This document shows positions 32,795-43,865 of a DNA stretch of 53,184 bases, piece after piece. The notes below the pieces were generated by a model. The model ran no database searches. It was not told where the DNA came from and was given only the letters and a program-made list of their open reading frames with translations. The position numbers and the translations under genes were made by a program. Position 1 is the first letter of the stretch; each line of letters begins with the position of its first letter. Source of the DNA: Streptomyces benahoarensis. GTDB taxonomy: Bacteria; Actinomycetota; Actinomycetes; Streptomycetales; Streptomycetaceae. The stretch is taken from assembly GCF_007280575.1 (NCBI RefSeq), contig NZ_VKJP01000009.1:1-53184 (forward strand). The letters are read 5' to 3'.

Positions 32795-35335
32795 TCACTG
32801 GGCGCCGATGGCCTCCAGCATGTTCAGCTTCGCCGCGCGGCGGGCCGGCCAGACGGCGGCCAGCACGCCCACCGCCAGGGCGATCGCCACGAACAGCGCC
32901 AGCCGTCCCCACGGCAGCAGCGTCTCGTAGAGCTTCCAGGACGAGGCGAGCATGGAGCCGCCGGCCCAGGAGAGGAACAGGCCCACGCCGATGCCGAGCA
33001 CCGCGCCGAAGAGCGAGATGACGACCGACTCCAGCCGGACCATCCGCTTGATCCCGGTCCGCGCCAGGCCGATGGCGCGCAGCATCCCGATTTCCCGGGT
33101 CCGCTCGAAGACCGACATCGCCAGGGTGTTGATCACGCCGACCACCGCGATGACGACGGCCATGCCCAGCAGCCCGTAGACCATGTTGACCAGCATCCCG
33201 ATCTGACCGGCGTTCTCCCGGCGCAGGTCCTCGTGGTCCTGGACCTTCACCAGCGGGTTGTCACCGAAGGCGGCCCGCAGCTGCGCGGCCGTCGCCTCGG
33301 AGGCGCCGTGCGCGGTCTTGACCAGCAGCGAGTCGTCCTTCGGACGCTCCGTCGGGGTGGCGACCAGCGGCAGGTCGGAGAGGGCGTCACCGGCGATCTC
33401 GTTGTCCTCGTAGACGGCGGCGACCGTGAGGTGGCGCTTCTTGTCGCCGAAGAAGCTGACGTCGAGGCTCTGTCCGGTGTGCTTGCCCGTCTTGTCGGCG
33501 ACGCTCTTCGCCAGCGCGACGGCGTCACCGTGCACCGCGCCGAGCGAGCCCTGGACCACCTTGAGGTCCGTGACCCGGCCGATCGTGCGGAGGTCGGTGC
33601 CGTTGAGGTTCACCGCGTCCTCGCCGAGGAGGAAGGCGGAGTTGCGCAGCGGCGCCACCGCCGTCACGCCGGGGACCTGCGCCGTCTTTGCGGACAGCTT
33701 CGGGTCGAGGCCGGAGTACGTGGACGTGGTGATCTGGTAGTCGGCCGTCAGCTGGGTCGAAGTCATCCGGTCGACGGCGGACTGCGCGGAGTGGCCGACG
33801 ACGGTCATGCCGGTGATCAGGGTGAGGCCGATCATCAGCGCCGAGCCGGTCGCGGCGGTCCGGCGCGGGTTGCGCAGCGCGTTCTCCTTGGCGAGCTTGC
33901 CGACCGTACCGAAGAGACGGCCGGTGACCGCGCCGGTGAGGAAGACCAGCGGGCGGGAGAGGAGCGGCGCCAGCACGATCACGCCGATCATGGTGAGCGC
34001 GGAGCCGAGCATCGCGATCGGCAGGTCGTCGCTGGACTCCAGCGTCGAGGCCCAGAACATCACGGCCACACCGGCGCCGCCGACGACGGCGCCGAAGATG
34101 TTGCGGAGCACCAGGCTGCGCGGCGCCGCCTGCGTGTCGACCGTGCTCAGCGCCTCCACCGGCGCGATCTTCGCCGCCCGGCGGGACGGCAGCCACGCGG
34201 CCAGGACCGTCACGACGGTGCCGGTGGCCAGCGACGCGAGGACGGTGACGGGGCTGATGACGAGCGGCCCGTCCGGCAGCCCGGCGTTGTTGGCGTTGAG
34301 GACGGCGCGGATTCCCGTGGCGATGCCGACGCCCAGGCCCATGCCGACGACGGAGGCCACCACGCCCAGCAGCGTCGCCTCGATGAGCACCGAGCGCACC
34401 ACCTGGCGGCGGGAGGCGCCGACCGCGCGCAGCAGGGCGATCTCGCGGCGGCGCTGGGAGATCAGCATGGTGAAGGTGTTGGCGATGATGAAGATGCCGA
34501 CGAACAGCGCGATCCCGGCGAAGGTCAGCAGCGTCGAGGTCAGCGCCTTGTTCTGCTCGGCGAGCAGCACGCTCTGCTCCTCGGCGAGTGCCGTGCCGCT
34601 GGTGACCGTCGCCCCCTTGCCGGGCACGGCCGCGCGGACCTCGCGGGTCAGCGCCGCCTCGTCGGCGCCGGGCGCGGCCGACACCACCAGCTCGTCGAAC
34701 TGACCGGGGTGGAGGTAGAGCCGCTGCGCGGTGGCGGTGTCGAGCAGCACCAGCGAACCGCCCGCGGTCACCTTCGGGTCGTCGGTGGCGACGAGGCCGA
34801 CCAGCTTCTTCGCCAGCACCGGGCCGTTGGTGGCGAACCGTACGGTGTCGCCGATCCGGTAGCCGGCCTTGCGCGCGGTGGCCTCGGCCATCGCGATCTC
34901 GCCGGCGGCGGCCGGGCCGCGGCCCCGGACCAGCGGATAGCGGCCGTCCTTGCCGTCCGGGCCGGGCTGGTAGTTGGCGGCGAGGTTCTGCCACGCCTCG
35001 CCGACCGGCTTACCGTCCTTGGCGGCGAGGACCGCGTCGCCGGTGATGTCGGCCCGTACGGCCCGTACGCCGGGCACCGCGCGGACCTTGGCGGCCGTCT
35101 TGTCGGTGAGGACGGTGGTGCGCCGGTCGTCGGCCTTCGGGGGTTCCGACTCGGCCTGGACGGAGACGGCGACGTCGTCGAGGTTCTTGGCGGAGGCGTT
35201 CTTGAGGGCGTTGCCGACGGTGTCGCTGAAGACGAGGGTGCCGGAGACGAAGGCGACGCCGAGGAGGACCGCGAGCACGGTCATCATCAGCCGGGCTTTG
35301 TGCGCGAAGAGGTTGCGCACGGCTGTTCGCAGCAT
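32795..35335 (-). CDS. FtsX/MacB-type ABC transporter permease
   Basis: The 846-aa permease has two FtsX units. There is an N-terminal TM at about residues 15-40, a periplasmic-type MacB core domain at about 45-235, three TM helices at about 255-370, a second extracytoplasmic domain at about 480-690, and three TM helices at about 720-835. Conserved FtsX motifs occur twice (QRRREIALLRAVGASRRQV, core REIALLRAVGAS; and ERTREIGMLRAIGLAR). Such permeases do not transport freely but extract or signal through envelope substrates such as lipids or peptides. The ATPase gene lies upstream, 65 bp away. Substrate unknown. Confidence 0.94.
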   Translation of the reverse strand: MLRTAVRNLFAHKARLMMTVLAVLLGVAFVSGTLVFSDTVGNALKNASAKNLDDVAVSVQAESEPPKADDRRTTVLTDKTAAKVRAVPGVRAVRADITGDAVLAAKDGKPVGEAWQNLAANYQPGPDGKDGRYPLVRGRGPAAAGEIAMAEATARKAGYRIGDTVRFATNGPVLAKKLVGLVATDDPKVTAGGSLVLLDTATAQRLYLHPGQFDELVVSAAPGADEAALTREVRAAVPGKGATVTSGTALAEEQSVLLAEQNKALTSTLLTFAGIALFVGIFIIANTFTMLISQRRREIALLRAVGASRRQVVRSVLIEATLLGVVASVVGMGLGVGIATGIRAVLNANNAGLPDGPLVISPVTVLASLATGTVVTVLAAWLPSRRAAKIAPVEALSTVDTQAAPRSLVLRNIFGAVVGGAGVAVMFWASTLESSDDLPIAMLGSALTMIGVIVLAPLLSRPLVFLTGAVTGRLFGTVGKLAKENALRNPRRTAATGSALMIGLTLITGMTVVGHSAQSAVDRMTSTQLTADYQITTSTYSGLDPKLSAKTAQVPGVTAVAPLRNSAFLLGEDAVNLNGTDLRTIGRVTDLKVVQGSLGAVHGDAVALAKSVADKTGKHTGQSLDVSFFGDKKRHLTVAAVYEDNEIAGDALSDLPLVATPTERPKDDSLLVKTAHGASEATAAQLRAAFGDNPLVKVQDHEDLRRENAGQIGMLVNMVYGLLGMAVVIAVVGVINTLAMSVFERTREIGMLRAIGLARTGIKRMVRLESVVISLFGAVLGIGVGLFLSWAGGSMLASSWKLYETLLPWGRLALFVAIALAVGVLAAVWPARRAAKLNMLEAIGAQ

Positions 35336-35400
35336 GGTGTGTCAGTCCTGGGGCCGGAGGCTCGGATGGGGTGGCGGGGCGGTGCGGCGCGGGGCCGGGG

Positions 35401-36183
35401 TCACTGCGTACGGCCGCGGCCGTCGAAGCGCCGCATACGGTCCAGGACCGCGTCCGAGGTGGGCCGGTGCAGCTCCTCGACGATGCGGCCGTCGGCGAGG
35501 AAGACGACGCGGTCGGCGTAGCCCGCGGCGACCGGGTCGTGGGTGACCATCACGACCGTCTGGCCCATGGCGCGCACCGACTCCTGGAGGAAGCCCAGGA
35601 TCTCGGCGCCGGAGCGGGAGTCGAGGTTGCCGGTCGGCTCGTCCGCGAAGATGATCTCCGGCCGGGCGACCAGGGCGCGGGCGACCGCGACGCGCTGCTG
35701 CTGGCCGCCGGAGAGCTGGCCGGGGCGGTGGGCGAGGCGGCCGGAGAGGCCCACCGTCTCGATGACGGCGTTCATCCACGCCGGATCGGGCTTGCGGCCC
35801 GCGATGTCCATCGGGAGGGTGATGTTCTCGGCGGCGGTCAGTGTCGGCAGCAGGTTGAACGCCTGGAAGATGAAGCCGATCTTGTCGCGGCGCAGCTGGG
35901 TCAGCTTCTTCTCGCCGAGCGCCGCCAGCTCCACGTCGCCGATGCGGGCCGAGCCGGACGAAATGGTGTCCAGCCCCGCCATGCAGTGCATCAGCGTCGA
36001 CTTGCCGGAGCCGGACGGACCCATGATCGCGGTGAACTGGCCGGTGCCGAACTCGACGGAGACCGAGTCCAGCGCCACCACCCTCGTCTCGCCCTCGCCG
36101 TAGACCCTGCTGAGGTCGGCCGCGCGGGCGGCGACACCGGACGTCGCGAGGGTGGGTGCGGGGACGGCAGCCGCATGGGACAC
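35401..36183 (-). CDS. MacB-type ABC transporter ATP-binding protein
   Basis: The 260-aa ATPase partners the FtsX-like permease. Walker A is GPSGSGKS at residues 55-62, the signature is LSGGQQQRVAVARAL, Walker B is IIFADEP, and the D-loop TGNLDSRSGAEIL is the MacB/LolD type. I choose the GTG at 36183 (VSHAAAVPAP) with AGGAG 6 nt upstream on the minus strand; the longer frame adds a 62-residue unconserved leader. Expression is likely from a promoter in the 324-bp gap upstream. It may serve as a defence or envelope-stress exporter. A regulator is not adjacent: the response regulator upstream belongs to the dicarboxylate system. Confidence 0.94.
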   Translation of the reverse strand: MSHAAAVPAPTLATSGVAARAADLSRVYGEGETRVVALDSVSVEFGTGQFTAIMGPSGSGKSTLMHCMAGLDTISSGSARIGDVELAALGEKKLTQLRRDKIGFIFQAFNLLPTLTAAENITLPMDIAGRKPDPAWMNAVIETVGLSGRLAHRPGQLSGGQQQRVAVARALVARPEIIFADEPTGNLDSRSGAEILGFLQESVRAMGQTVVMVTHDPVAAGYADRVVFLADGRIVEELHRPTSDAVLDRMRRFDGRGRTQ

Positions 36184-36507
36184 GGGAACTCCTGGGAACG
36201 GGACGGGCAACGTGCTCCCATCGTCGGCCGCGGCACCCGTCAGCGTCGTCGCCCCGAGGGACCGAAAGCGGCACCGGCCGGAAGTCCGACGCCGGGCCCG
36301 CCGGTCCCTCTCAAGGGGGACGGCCGGTCCGTCCACAGGGCGAGGCCCGGCCGGTGCCGTACGGCCCACGGGCCCGGCGGGGCGCGGGAGTTGAGGCGCT
36401 CCCGGGCCCTCAGGGGGTGCGCCTTCCGCGCGTTACGGCCCCACGGCCCGGGCGCGGCCGCGCCGCCGCGTGACACCCCATGGCCCCGGCGCGCCCGCGC
36501 CGCCGAG
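36184..36507. other. 324-bp intergenic region, ABC ATPase / response regulator
   Basis: No gene is visible. It should hold the promoter of the ABC operon and the 3' end of the response regulator transcript. There are weak inverted repeats (GCACCGGCCGG at 36271 and its complement near 36348, and CGGTCCC...GGGGACGG between them), but none has the short loop of a clear terminator. Confidence 0.5.
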
Positions 36508-37191
36508 CTACCGCCCCGACCAGCGGTACCGCAGCTCCGGGCGGCCCACCTGGCCGTACTGCGGGGCGCGGGCCGCCCGGCCCGTCTCCACCAGGTACTC
36601 CAGGTAGCGGCGGGCGGTGATCCGGGAGATGCCGACGCCGGCGCCCGCTTCGGTGGCCGACAGGCCGTCGGGGGCGGCGCGCAGCGCGTCGGTGACCGCG
36701 CGCAGGGTCGCGGAGGTCAGCCCCTTGGGCAGCGCCGCCGGGCGCGGGTTGCGCAGCGCGGCGATGGCGCGGTCCACCTCGTCCTGCCCGCTGGCCTCGC
36801 CCGCGGTGGAGCGGAACGCGGCGTACCGCTGGAGCCGGTCGCGCAGCGTCGAGAACGTGAACGGCTTGAGGAGGTACTGCACCACGCCCAGCGACACGCC
36901 CTCGCGCACCATCGTCAGATCGCGCGCCGAGGTGACCGCGATGACGTCCGCACCGTGCCCGGCGCCGCGCAGCGTCCGCATCAGCTGGAGCCCGTGCCCG
37001 TCGGGCAGATAGAGGTCGAGCAGCAGCAGGTCGACGGCGTGCTGGTCGAGGTGGCGGCGGGCGTCCGCGCCGGAGTGCACGGTGCCCGAGACCGTGAAAC
37101 CGGGCACCCGCCCCACGTACAGCGTGTGCGCGGCGGCGGCCACCGGATCGTCCTCGACGACGAGGACCTTGATGTCGGGGATGGTCATCAT
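36508..37191 (-). CDS. CitB/DcuR-type response regulator
   Basis: The 227-aa regulator pairs with the kinase upstream. The receiver has VEDD (residues 12-15), the phosphoacceptor D59 (LLLLDLYLPDGHG) and KPFTFSTLRDRL. The C-terminus carries a helix-turn-helix (LSATEAGAGVGISRITARRYLEYLVETG, core GVGISRITARRYL) of the CitB/DcuR class and ends with RPELRYRWSGR. The start is ATG 37191, overlapping the kinase stop by 4 nt. The sensor and the symporter gene beyond suggest it activates uptake of C4-dicarboxylates or citrate. Confidence 0.94.
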   Translation of the reverse strand: MMTIPDIKVLVVEDDPVAAAAHTLYVGRVPGFTVSGTVHSGADARRHLDQHAVDLLLLDLYLPDGHGLQLMRTLRGAGHGADVIAVTSARDLTMVREGVSLGVVQYLLKPFTFSTLRDRLQRYAAFRSTAGEASGQDEVDRAIAALRNPRPAALPKGLTSATLRAVTDALRAAPDGLSATEAGAGVGISRITARRYLEYLVETGRAARAPQYGQVGRPELRYRWSGR

Positions 37192-38894
37192 GAGGCACCG
37201 CCGTCCGTCGTCCCGGGCAGCGGCAGCCGTACCGTGAAGCGCGCGCCGCCGTCCGGGGCGTGGTCGAGGGTGAGGGTACCGCCGTTGCGCCGGACCGCCT
37301 GCTGGACGAGGGCCAGGCCCAGCCCCCGGCCGCGCGCCGGGGCGTCCGCCGTGGGCCGTTTGCTGCTCCAGCCGCGGCGGAAGATCTCCGCCGCGCTCTC
37401 CTCGGGCACGCCGGGCCCGTTGTCCGCCACGCGCAGCAGCAGTTCGCCGCCGTCGGAGCGGGCGGTGACGGTGACCTTCGGCGGAGCGGCCGGGACGCCG
37501 GGGTTGTCGGGCTGCGGTGGCGCGGCGCCCGAGGTGGCGTCCGGCGCCGCCGCGTCCAGGGCGTTGTCGATGAGGTTGCCCAGCACCGTCACCAGGTCGC
37601 GGGCGGGCAGATCCGGCGGCAGCAGCCCGTCGTCGATCCGGCTGTCGGCGGTCAGTGCCAGCTCCGCGCCGTGCTCGTTGGCCTGCGCCGCCTTGCCCAG
37701 CAGCAGGGCGGCGAGCACCGGTTCGGCGACCGCGCCGACGACCTGATCGGTCAGCGCCTGGGCCAGCTCCAGTTCGGCGGTGGCGAACTCCACCGCCTCG
37801 TCGGCGCGGCCCAGTTCGATCAGCGACACCACCGTGTGCAGTCGGTTCGCGGCCTCGTGCGCCTGCGACCGCAGCGCCTCCGTGAACCCGCGTACGGAGT
37901 CCAGCTCGCCGGACAGCGCCTGGAGTTCGGTGTGGTCGCGCAGGGTGATGACGCTGCCGCGGTGCTCCCCGCCGGAGACCGGCGCGGAGTTGACGACCAG
38001 TACCCGCTCGTCCGTCAGATGCAGTGCGTCGATCAGCGGACCCGGTGCGGTCAGCGCCGTCGCCAGCGGCGCGGGCAGCCCCAGCTCCGCCACCGGACGG
38101 CCCACCGCGTCGTCGGCCACCCCGAGGAGTTCCCGGGCGCCGTCGTTGATCAGCGAGACCCGCCGCCGCCCGTCGAGCATCAGCAGTCCCTCTCGCACCG
38201 CGTGCAGCGCCGCCTGGTGGTAGTCGTGCATCCGGCTCAGCTCGGCGGCGTTCATCCCGTGGGTGTGGCGCCGCAGCCGGGCGTTGATGACGTACGTCCC
38301 GAGCCCGCCCAGCGCCAGCGCCGCCGCGGCCACCCCGAGCAGCGCCAGTACCTGATCGCGCAGCTGCTCGCTGATGGCGGCGACGGTGATGCCGGAGCTG
38401 ACCAGCGCGGTGACGCGGTCGCCGTGCGCGGGGTCGCGGACCGGCGCGATGACCCGCACCGACGGCCCCAGCACGCCGAGGTGCGTCTCGGTGAACGTCT
38501 CGCCGTGCAGCGCCCGTCCGGTGTGCCCGAGGTACGTCCGGCCGATCGCGTCCGGCTCGGGGTGCGTCCAGCGGGTGCCGTCCGGCGCCATGACGACGAC
38601 GAAGTCGACGCCCGCGTCGCGCCGCAGCCGCTCGGCGTACGGCTGGAGCACCGCCGTGGGGTCGGCGGTGCGGGCGGCGGCGATCACCGCGGGCGAGTCG
38701 GCGACCGCCGTCGTCACCGCCGTCGTCTGCCGCCGCGCGGTCTCCTTCGCCTGTCGCCCGGCGCTCGCGTACGCGAAGAGCGCGCAGCCCGCGACGACCA
38801 CGGTCACCAGCAGGACCTGCATCGCGAAGAGCTGCCCGGCGAGGCTGCGGGGGCGACGCAGGCGCCATGGCGTCCGCGGAAGGGCAAGGTGCAT
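37188..38894 (-). CDS. CitA/DcuS-type sensor histidine kinase
   Basis: The 568-aa kinase has an N-terminal TM (about residues 22-42) and an extracytoplasmic PDC/CitAP sensor domain at about 43-190 (DFVVVMAPDGTRWTHPEPDAIGRTYLGH, core THPEPDAIG). A second TM follows at about 195-218, then a PAS domain and the DcuS-like histidine motif RSQAHEAANRLHTVVSLIELG. The ATPase core has LGNLIDNALDA and RVADNGPGV. I start at ATG 38894; an upstream in-frame extension of about 700 residues is only antisense of other genes. It senses a carboxylate outside the cell. The adjacent divergent dctA-like gene is the natural target. Confidence 0.93.
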   Translation of the reverse strand: MHLALPRTPWRLRRPRSLAGQLFAMQVLLVTVVVAGCALFAYASAGRQAKETARRQTTAVTTAVADSPAVIAAARTADPTAVLQPYAERLRRDAGVDFVVVMAPDGTRWTHPEPDAIGRTYLGHTGRALHGETFTETHLGVLGPSVRVIAPVRDPAHGDRVTALVSSGITVAAISEQLRDQVLALLGVAAAALALGGLGTYVINARLRRHTHGMNAAELSRMHDYHQAALHAVREGLLMLDGRRRVSLINDGARELLGVADDAVGRPVAELGLPAPLATALTAPGPLIDALHLTDERVLVVNSAPVSGGEHRGSVITLRDHTELQALSGELDSVRGFTEALRSQAHEAANRLHTVVSLIELGRADEAVEFATAELELAQALTDQVVGAVAEPVLAALLLGKAAQANEHGAELALTADSRIDDGLLPPDLPARDLVTVLGNLIDNALDAAAPDATSGAAPPQPDNPGVPAAPPKVTVTARSDGGELLLRVADNGPGVPEESAAEIFRRGWSSKRPTADAPARGRGLGLALVQQAVRRNGGTLTLDHAPDGGARFTVRLPLPGTTDGGAS

Positions 38895-38943
38895 GCAAAC
38901 AGTCTGCCCGGTCACTTTTATATGAACGAAATGCACGTAAGGG

Positions 38944-38972
38944 TGACGCACGCCACAGGTCGGGTGCATAGT
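38944..38972 (+). promoter_or_regulatory. Candidate promoter of the dicarboxylate symporter
   Basis: TGACGC (38944-38949) and CATAGT (38967-38972) are separated by 17 bp. An AT-rich stretch (TTTTATATGAACGAAAT, about 38916-38932) lies just upstream and is flanked by GTCAC/GTGAC, a plausible regulator site shared with the divergent kinase gene. Confidence 0.55.
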
Positions 38973-39035
38973 CGCCGGGATTCGTTGCGCCCGAGCCGCA
39001 GATTCAGCGCGCAACCGTAGAGCGAGGAGGCAGCC

Positions 39036-40433
39036 GTGGCTGCAAAGACGCCGCCGTCGGGTGGCACCACCGGGGAGAACGCGCCGAAGAAGCGGGACCG
39101 CACGCATTTCCTCTACATCGTCGTGATCGCGGCGGTGCTGCTCGGCATCGCCGTGGGCTTCATCGCCCCCGGTGTCGCCGTCGAGCTGAAGCCGCTCGGT
39201 ACCGGGTTCGTGAACCTCATCAAGATGATGATCTCGCCGGTCATCTTCTGCACGATCGTGCTGGGCGTCGGCTCGGTCCGCAAGGCGGCCAAGGTCGGCG
39301 CCGTCGGCGGTCTCGCCCTCGGCTACTTCATGGTGATGTCCACCGTCGCCCTCGCCATCGGACTGGTCGTCGGCAACATCCTGGAGCCCGGCTCGGGCCT
39401 GCACCTGACCGAAACGGTCCGCCACGCGGGCCAGGCGCAGACCGCGGGCGGCGGCGAGTCCACCGCCGACTTCCTGCTCGGCATGATCCCGAAGACGCTG
39501 GTCTCCGCCTTCACTCAGGGCGAGGTCCTCCAGACGCTGCTGGTCGCGCTGCTGGTCGGCTTCGGGCTGCAGTCGCTCGGCAAGGCGGGCGAGCCGGTGC
39601 TGCGCGGGGTCGGGCATCTGCAGAAGCTGGTCTTCCGCGTGCTGTCGATGATCATGTGGGTGGCGCCGGTCGGCGCCTTCGGCGCCATCGCCGCGGTGGT
39701 CGGCGAGACCGGCGTCGACGCGCTGAAGTCCCTCGCCGTCATCATGGTCGGCTTCTACCTCACCTGCCTGCTCTTCGTGATCGTCGTCCTCGGGACGCTG
39801 CTGCGGCTCTTCGCCGGGGTGAACATCTTCCTGCTGCTGAAGTACCTGGCGCGGGAGTTCCTGCTGATCCTGTCGACCTCCTCCTCGGAGTCGGCGCTGC
39901 CGCGGCTGATCGCCAAGATGGAGCACCTGGGCGTCAGCAAGCCCGTGGTCGGCATCACCGTCCCCACCGGCTACAGCTTCAACCTCGACGGCACCGCCAT
40001 CTACCTGACGATGTCCGCGCTGTTCGTCGCCGAGGCGATGGGGAAGCCGCTCGCCCTGGGGCAGCAGATCTCCCTCCTCGTCTTCATGATCATCGCGTCG
40101 AAGGGCGCGGCCGGCGTCACCGGCGCGGGCCTGGCCACCCTCGCCGGCGGCCTCCAGTCGCACCGCCCCGAACTGGTCGACGGCGTCGGCCTGATCGTCG
40201 GCATCGACCGCTTCATGAGCGAGGCGCGGGCGCTCACCAACTTCGCCGGAAACGCCGTCGCCACGGTCCTCATCGGTACCTGGACGAAGGAGATCGACAA
40301 GGCCCGGGTGGGCGAGGTCCTCGCCGGTCAGCTGCCGTTCGACGAGGCGACGCTGAACGAGGACCACGGCGTCCCCGCACCGGCCGATGACGCGCCGCGG
40401 GCGGACGGGGCGAAGGAGCTCGCCGGGGCCTGA
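39036..40433 (+). CDS. C4-dicarboxylate/cation symporter (DctA-like)
   Basis: The 465-aa transporter of the DAACS family has about eight hydrophobic segments plus hairpins. Characteristic blocks are LIKMMISPVIFCTIVLG near residue 65, STSSSESALPRLIAKME (the Ser-rich hairpin), VPTGYSFNLDGTAIYLTM (the NLDGT substrate/cation motif) and GAAGVTGAGLATLAGGL in the second hairpin. Such proteins import succinate, fumarate, malate or aspartate with Na+ or H+. The start is GTG with GAGGAGG. It is divergent from a CitA/DcuS-like two-component system that probably activates it. The long C-terminal tail is Asp/Ala-rich. Confidence 0.95.
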   Translation: MAAKTPPSGGTTGENAPKKRDRTHFLYIVVIAAVLLGIAVGFIAPGVAVELKPLGTGFVNLIKMMISPVIFCTIVLGVGSVRKAAKVGAVGGLALGYFMVMSTVALAIGLVVGNILEPGSGLHLTETVRHAGQAQTAGGGESTADFLLGMIPKTLVSAFTQGEVLQTLLVALLVGFGLQSLGKAGEPVLRGVGHLQKLVFRVLSMIMWVAPVGAFGAIAAVVGETGVDALKSLAVIMVGFYLTCLLFVIVVLGTLLRLFAGVNIFLLLKYLAREFLLILSTSSSESALPRLIAKMEHLGVSKPVVGITVPTGYSFNLDGTAIYLTMSALFVAEAMGKPLALGQQISLLVFMIIASKGAAGVTGAGLATLAGGLQSHRPELVDGVGLIVGIDRFMSEARALTNFAGNAVATVLIGTWTKEIDKARVGEVLAGQLPFDEATLNEDHGVPAPADDAPRADGAKELAGA

Positions 40434-40514
40434 CCGGACGCGCGACGGCAGTTCCTCGGGACCGCCCGCGCCGCGTGGTGACGGCGCCGGGTGCGCCGCG
40501 TTCCACCGCCGTAC

Positions 40515-40542
40515 GGGGCGGGTGCCTTCGGGTGCCCGCCCC
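40515..40542 (+). terminator. Terminator with a UUCG tetraloop
   Basis: Arms GGGGCGGG (40515-40522) and CCCGCCCC (40535-40542) continue through two G-U and two C-G pairs to a TTCG loop closed by C-G. It lies 82 nt after the symporter gene. Confidence 0.85.
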
Positions 40543-40695
40543 TTCCGCTTTCCCGCCCCACCTGCGGATACGCCGTGTCGCGCCCCGTTCCCCGCCCTCG
40601 CCGGACGGCCGTTGTCAGTGGTGTGCGGCACCATGCAGGGAACGGGATGACAGCGGCCGGTGGTGCACCGGCCGCTGGTGAACGAGGAGCGGGGC

Positions 40696-41241
40696 ATGGG
40701 CACATGGGGGACGGGTCCGTTCGGCGGCGACGCCGCGGCGGACCTCGTGGTGCGACTGGGCGCGCTGCCGGAGAACCGCCGCCTCTTCGCGGTACGCACG
40801 GCACTGGCCGACGCCGTCGAGGAGCGCTGGTACCTGGACGCACCGGAGGGCGAGACGGCGGTGGCCGCGGCCGCGCTGCTGGCGGCGGCCCGGCCGGGCC
40901 GTACGGGCGGTGCGGGCGGTACGGGCGGTGCGGAGAGGGGCGGTGCGGCCGGTACGGAGTCGGGCGGTACGGGCGGGGCCGGTGTGGAGAGGGCCGGTGC
41001 GGGCGCGGTCGGCGTGGCCGGGCCCGTCGTGTGCGGGGGTGCGACGGTGTCCGTGCCGCGCTGTGTCATACCGCAGCCGCCGCCCGAGCTGACCGGTCTG
41101 GCCGTCCGCGCCCTGGACCGGGTGCTCGCCCCCGATTCCGAACTGGCCGAGCTGTGGGACGAGTCGGACTCCGGACCGCAGTGGCGGGCCTCGGTCGCCG
41201 GGCTGCGGGCCGCGCTCGGACCGGTCGCCCAGCGGGTCTGA
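40696..41241 (+). CDS. DUF4259 protein with Gly-rich insert
   Basis: The 181-aa protein opens MGTWGTGPFGGDAAADLV, the DUF4259 signature. Residues 20-60 and 130-181 are family-like (RALDRVLAPDSELAELWDESD). Between them, at about residues 72-112, is a low-complexity Gly/Thr/Ala/Glu insert built from repeated GGTACG/GGTGCG DNA units. I use ATG 40696 with GAGGAG upstream; the earlier in-frame start adds 12 residues. The family is a short, soluble protein of unknown function, often found in pairs in streptomycetes. Confidence 0.9.
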   Translation: MGTWGTGPFGGDAAADLVVRLGALPENRRLFAVRTALADAVEERWYLDAPEGETAVAAAALLAAARPGRTGGAGGTGGAERGGAAGTESGGTGGAGVERAGAGAVGVAGPVVCGGATVSVPRCVIPQPPPELTGLAVRALDRVLAPDSELAELWDESDSGPQWRASVAGLRAALGPVAQRV

Positions 41242-41266
41242 GGGGAGCGGAGACAGCGGGGACGGC

Positions 41267-41293
41267 CCCCGGCCGGGACGGGCCCGGCCGGGG
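41267..41293. terminator. Hairpin between DUF4259 gene and glgB
   Basis: Eleven-bp arms CCCCGGCCGGG and CCCGGCCGGGG with a 5-nt loop lie between convergent genes. Confidence 0.65.
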
Positions 41294-41363
41294 CGGCGGG
41301 ATTCCGGCGGTCCGGGAGGCCCCGTGCCCGGCGGGCCTGGCGGCCCCGTGTCCGCCGCTCCGG

Positions 41364-43697
<2,334 letters not shown>

Positions 43698-43865
43698 GGG
43701 CGGCCTCCTGGGCGGGGCGACGGACGATCGGCGGACGGAACGGTCGGGCGGGGACGGGCGGCAGCCGCACGCGACGGGGCGCCACCCACGGGAGGCGGCG
43801 GCACCGGCGCACCGAAGGAGCCCCGCAGCCGTCGCAAGGCGCCCCGGCGGCACACGCCCGGGCCT

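Noticed and set aside
31637..35521. 1294-aa open frame overlapping pfkA and opposing the FtsX-like permease
   Set aside because: It covers real genes in other frames and has Arg/Gly-rich, domain-free sequence.
37188..41069. 1293-aa version of the sensor kinase
   Set aside because: The kinase proper begins at 38894; the extra 725 residues run through the symporter and DUF4259 genes in antisense.
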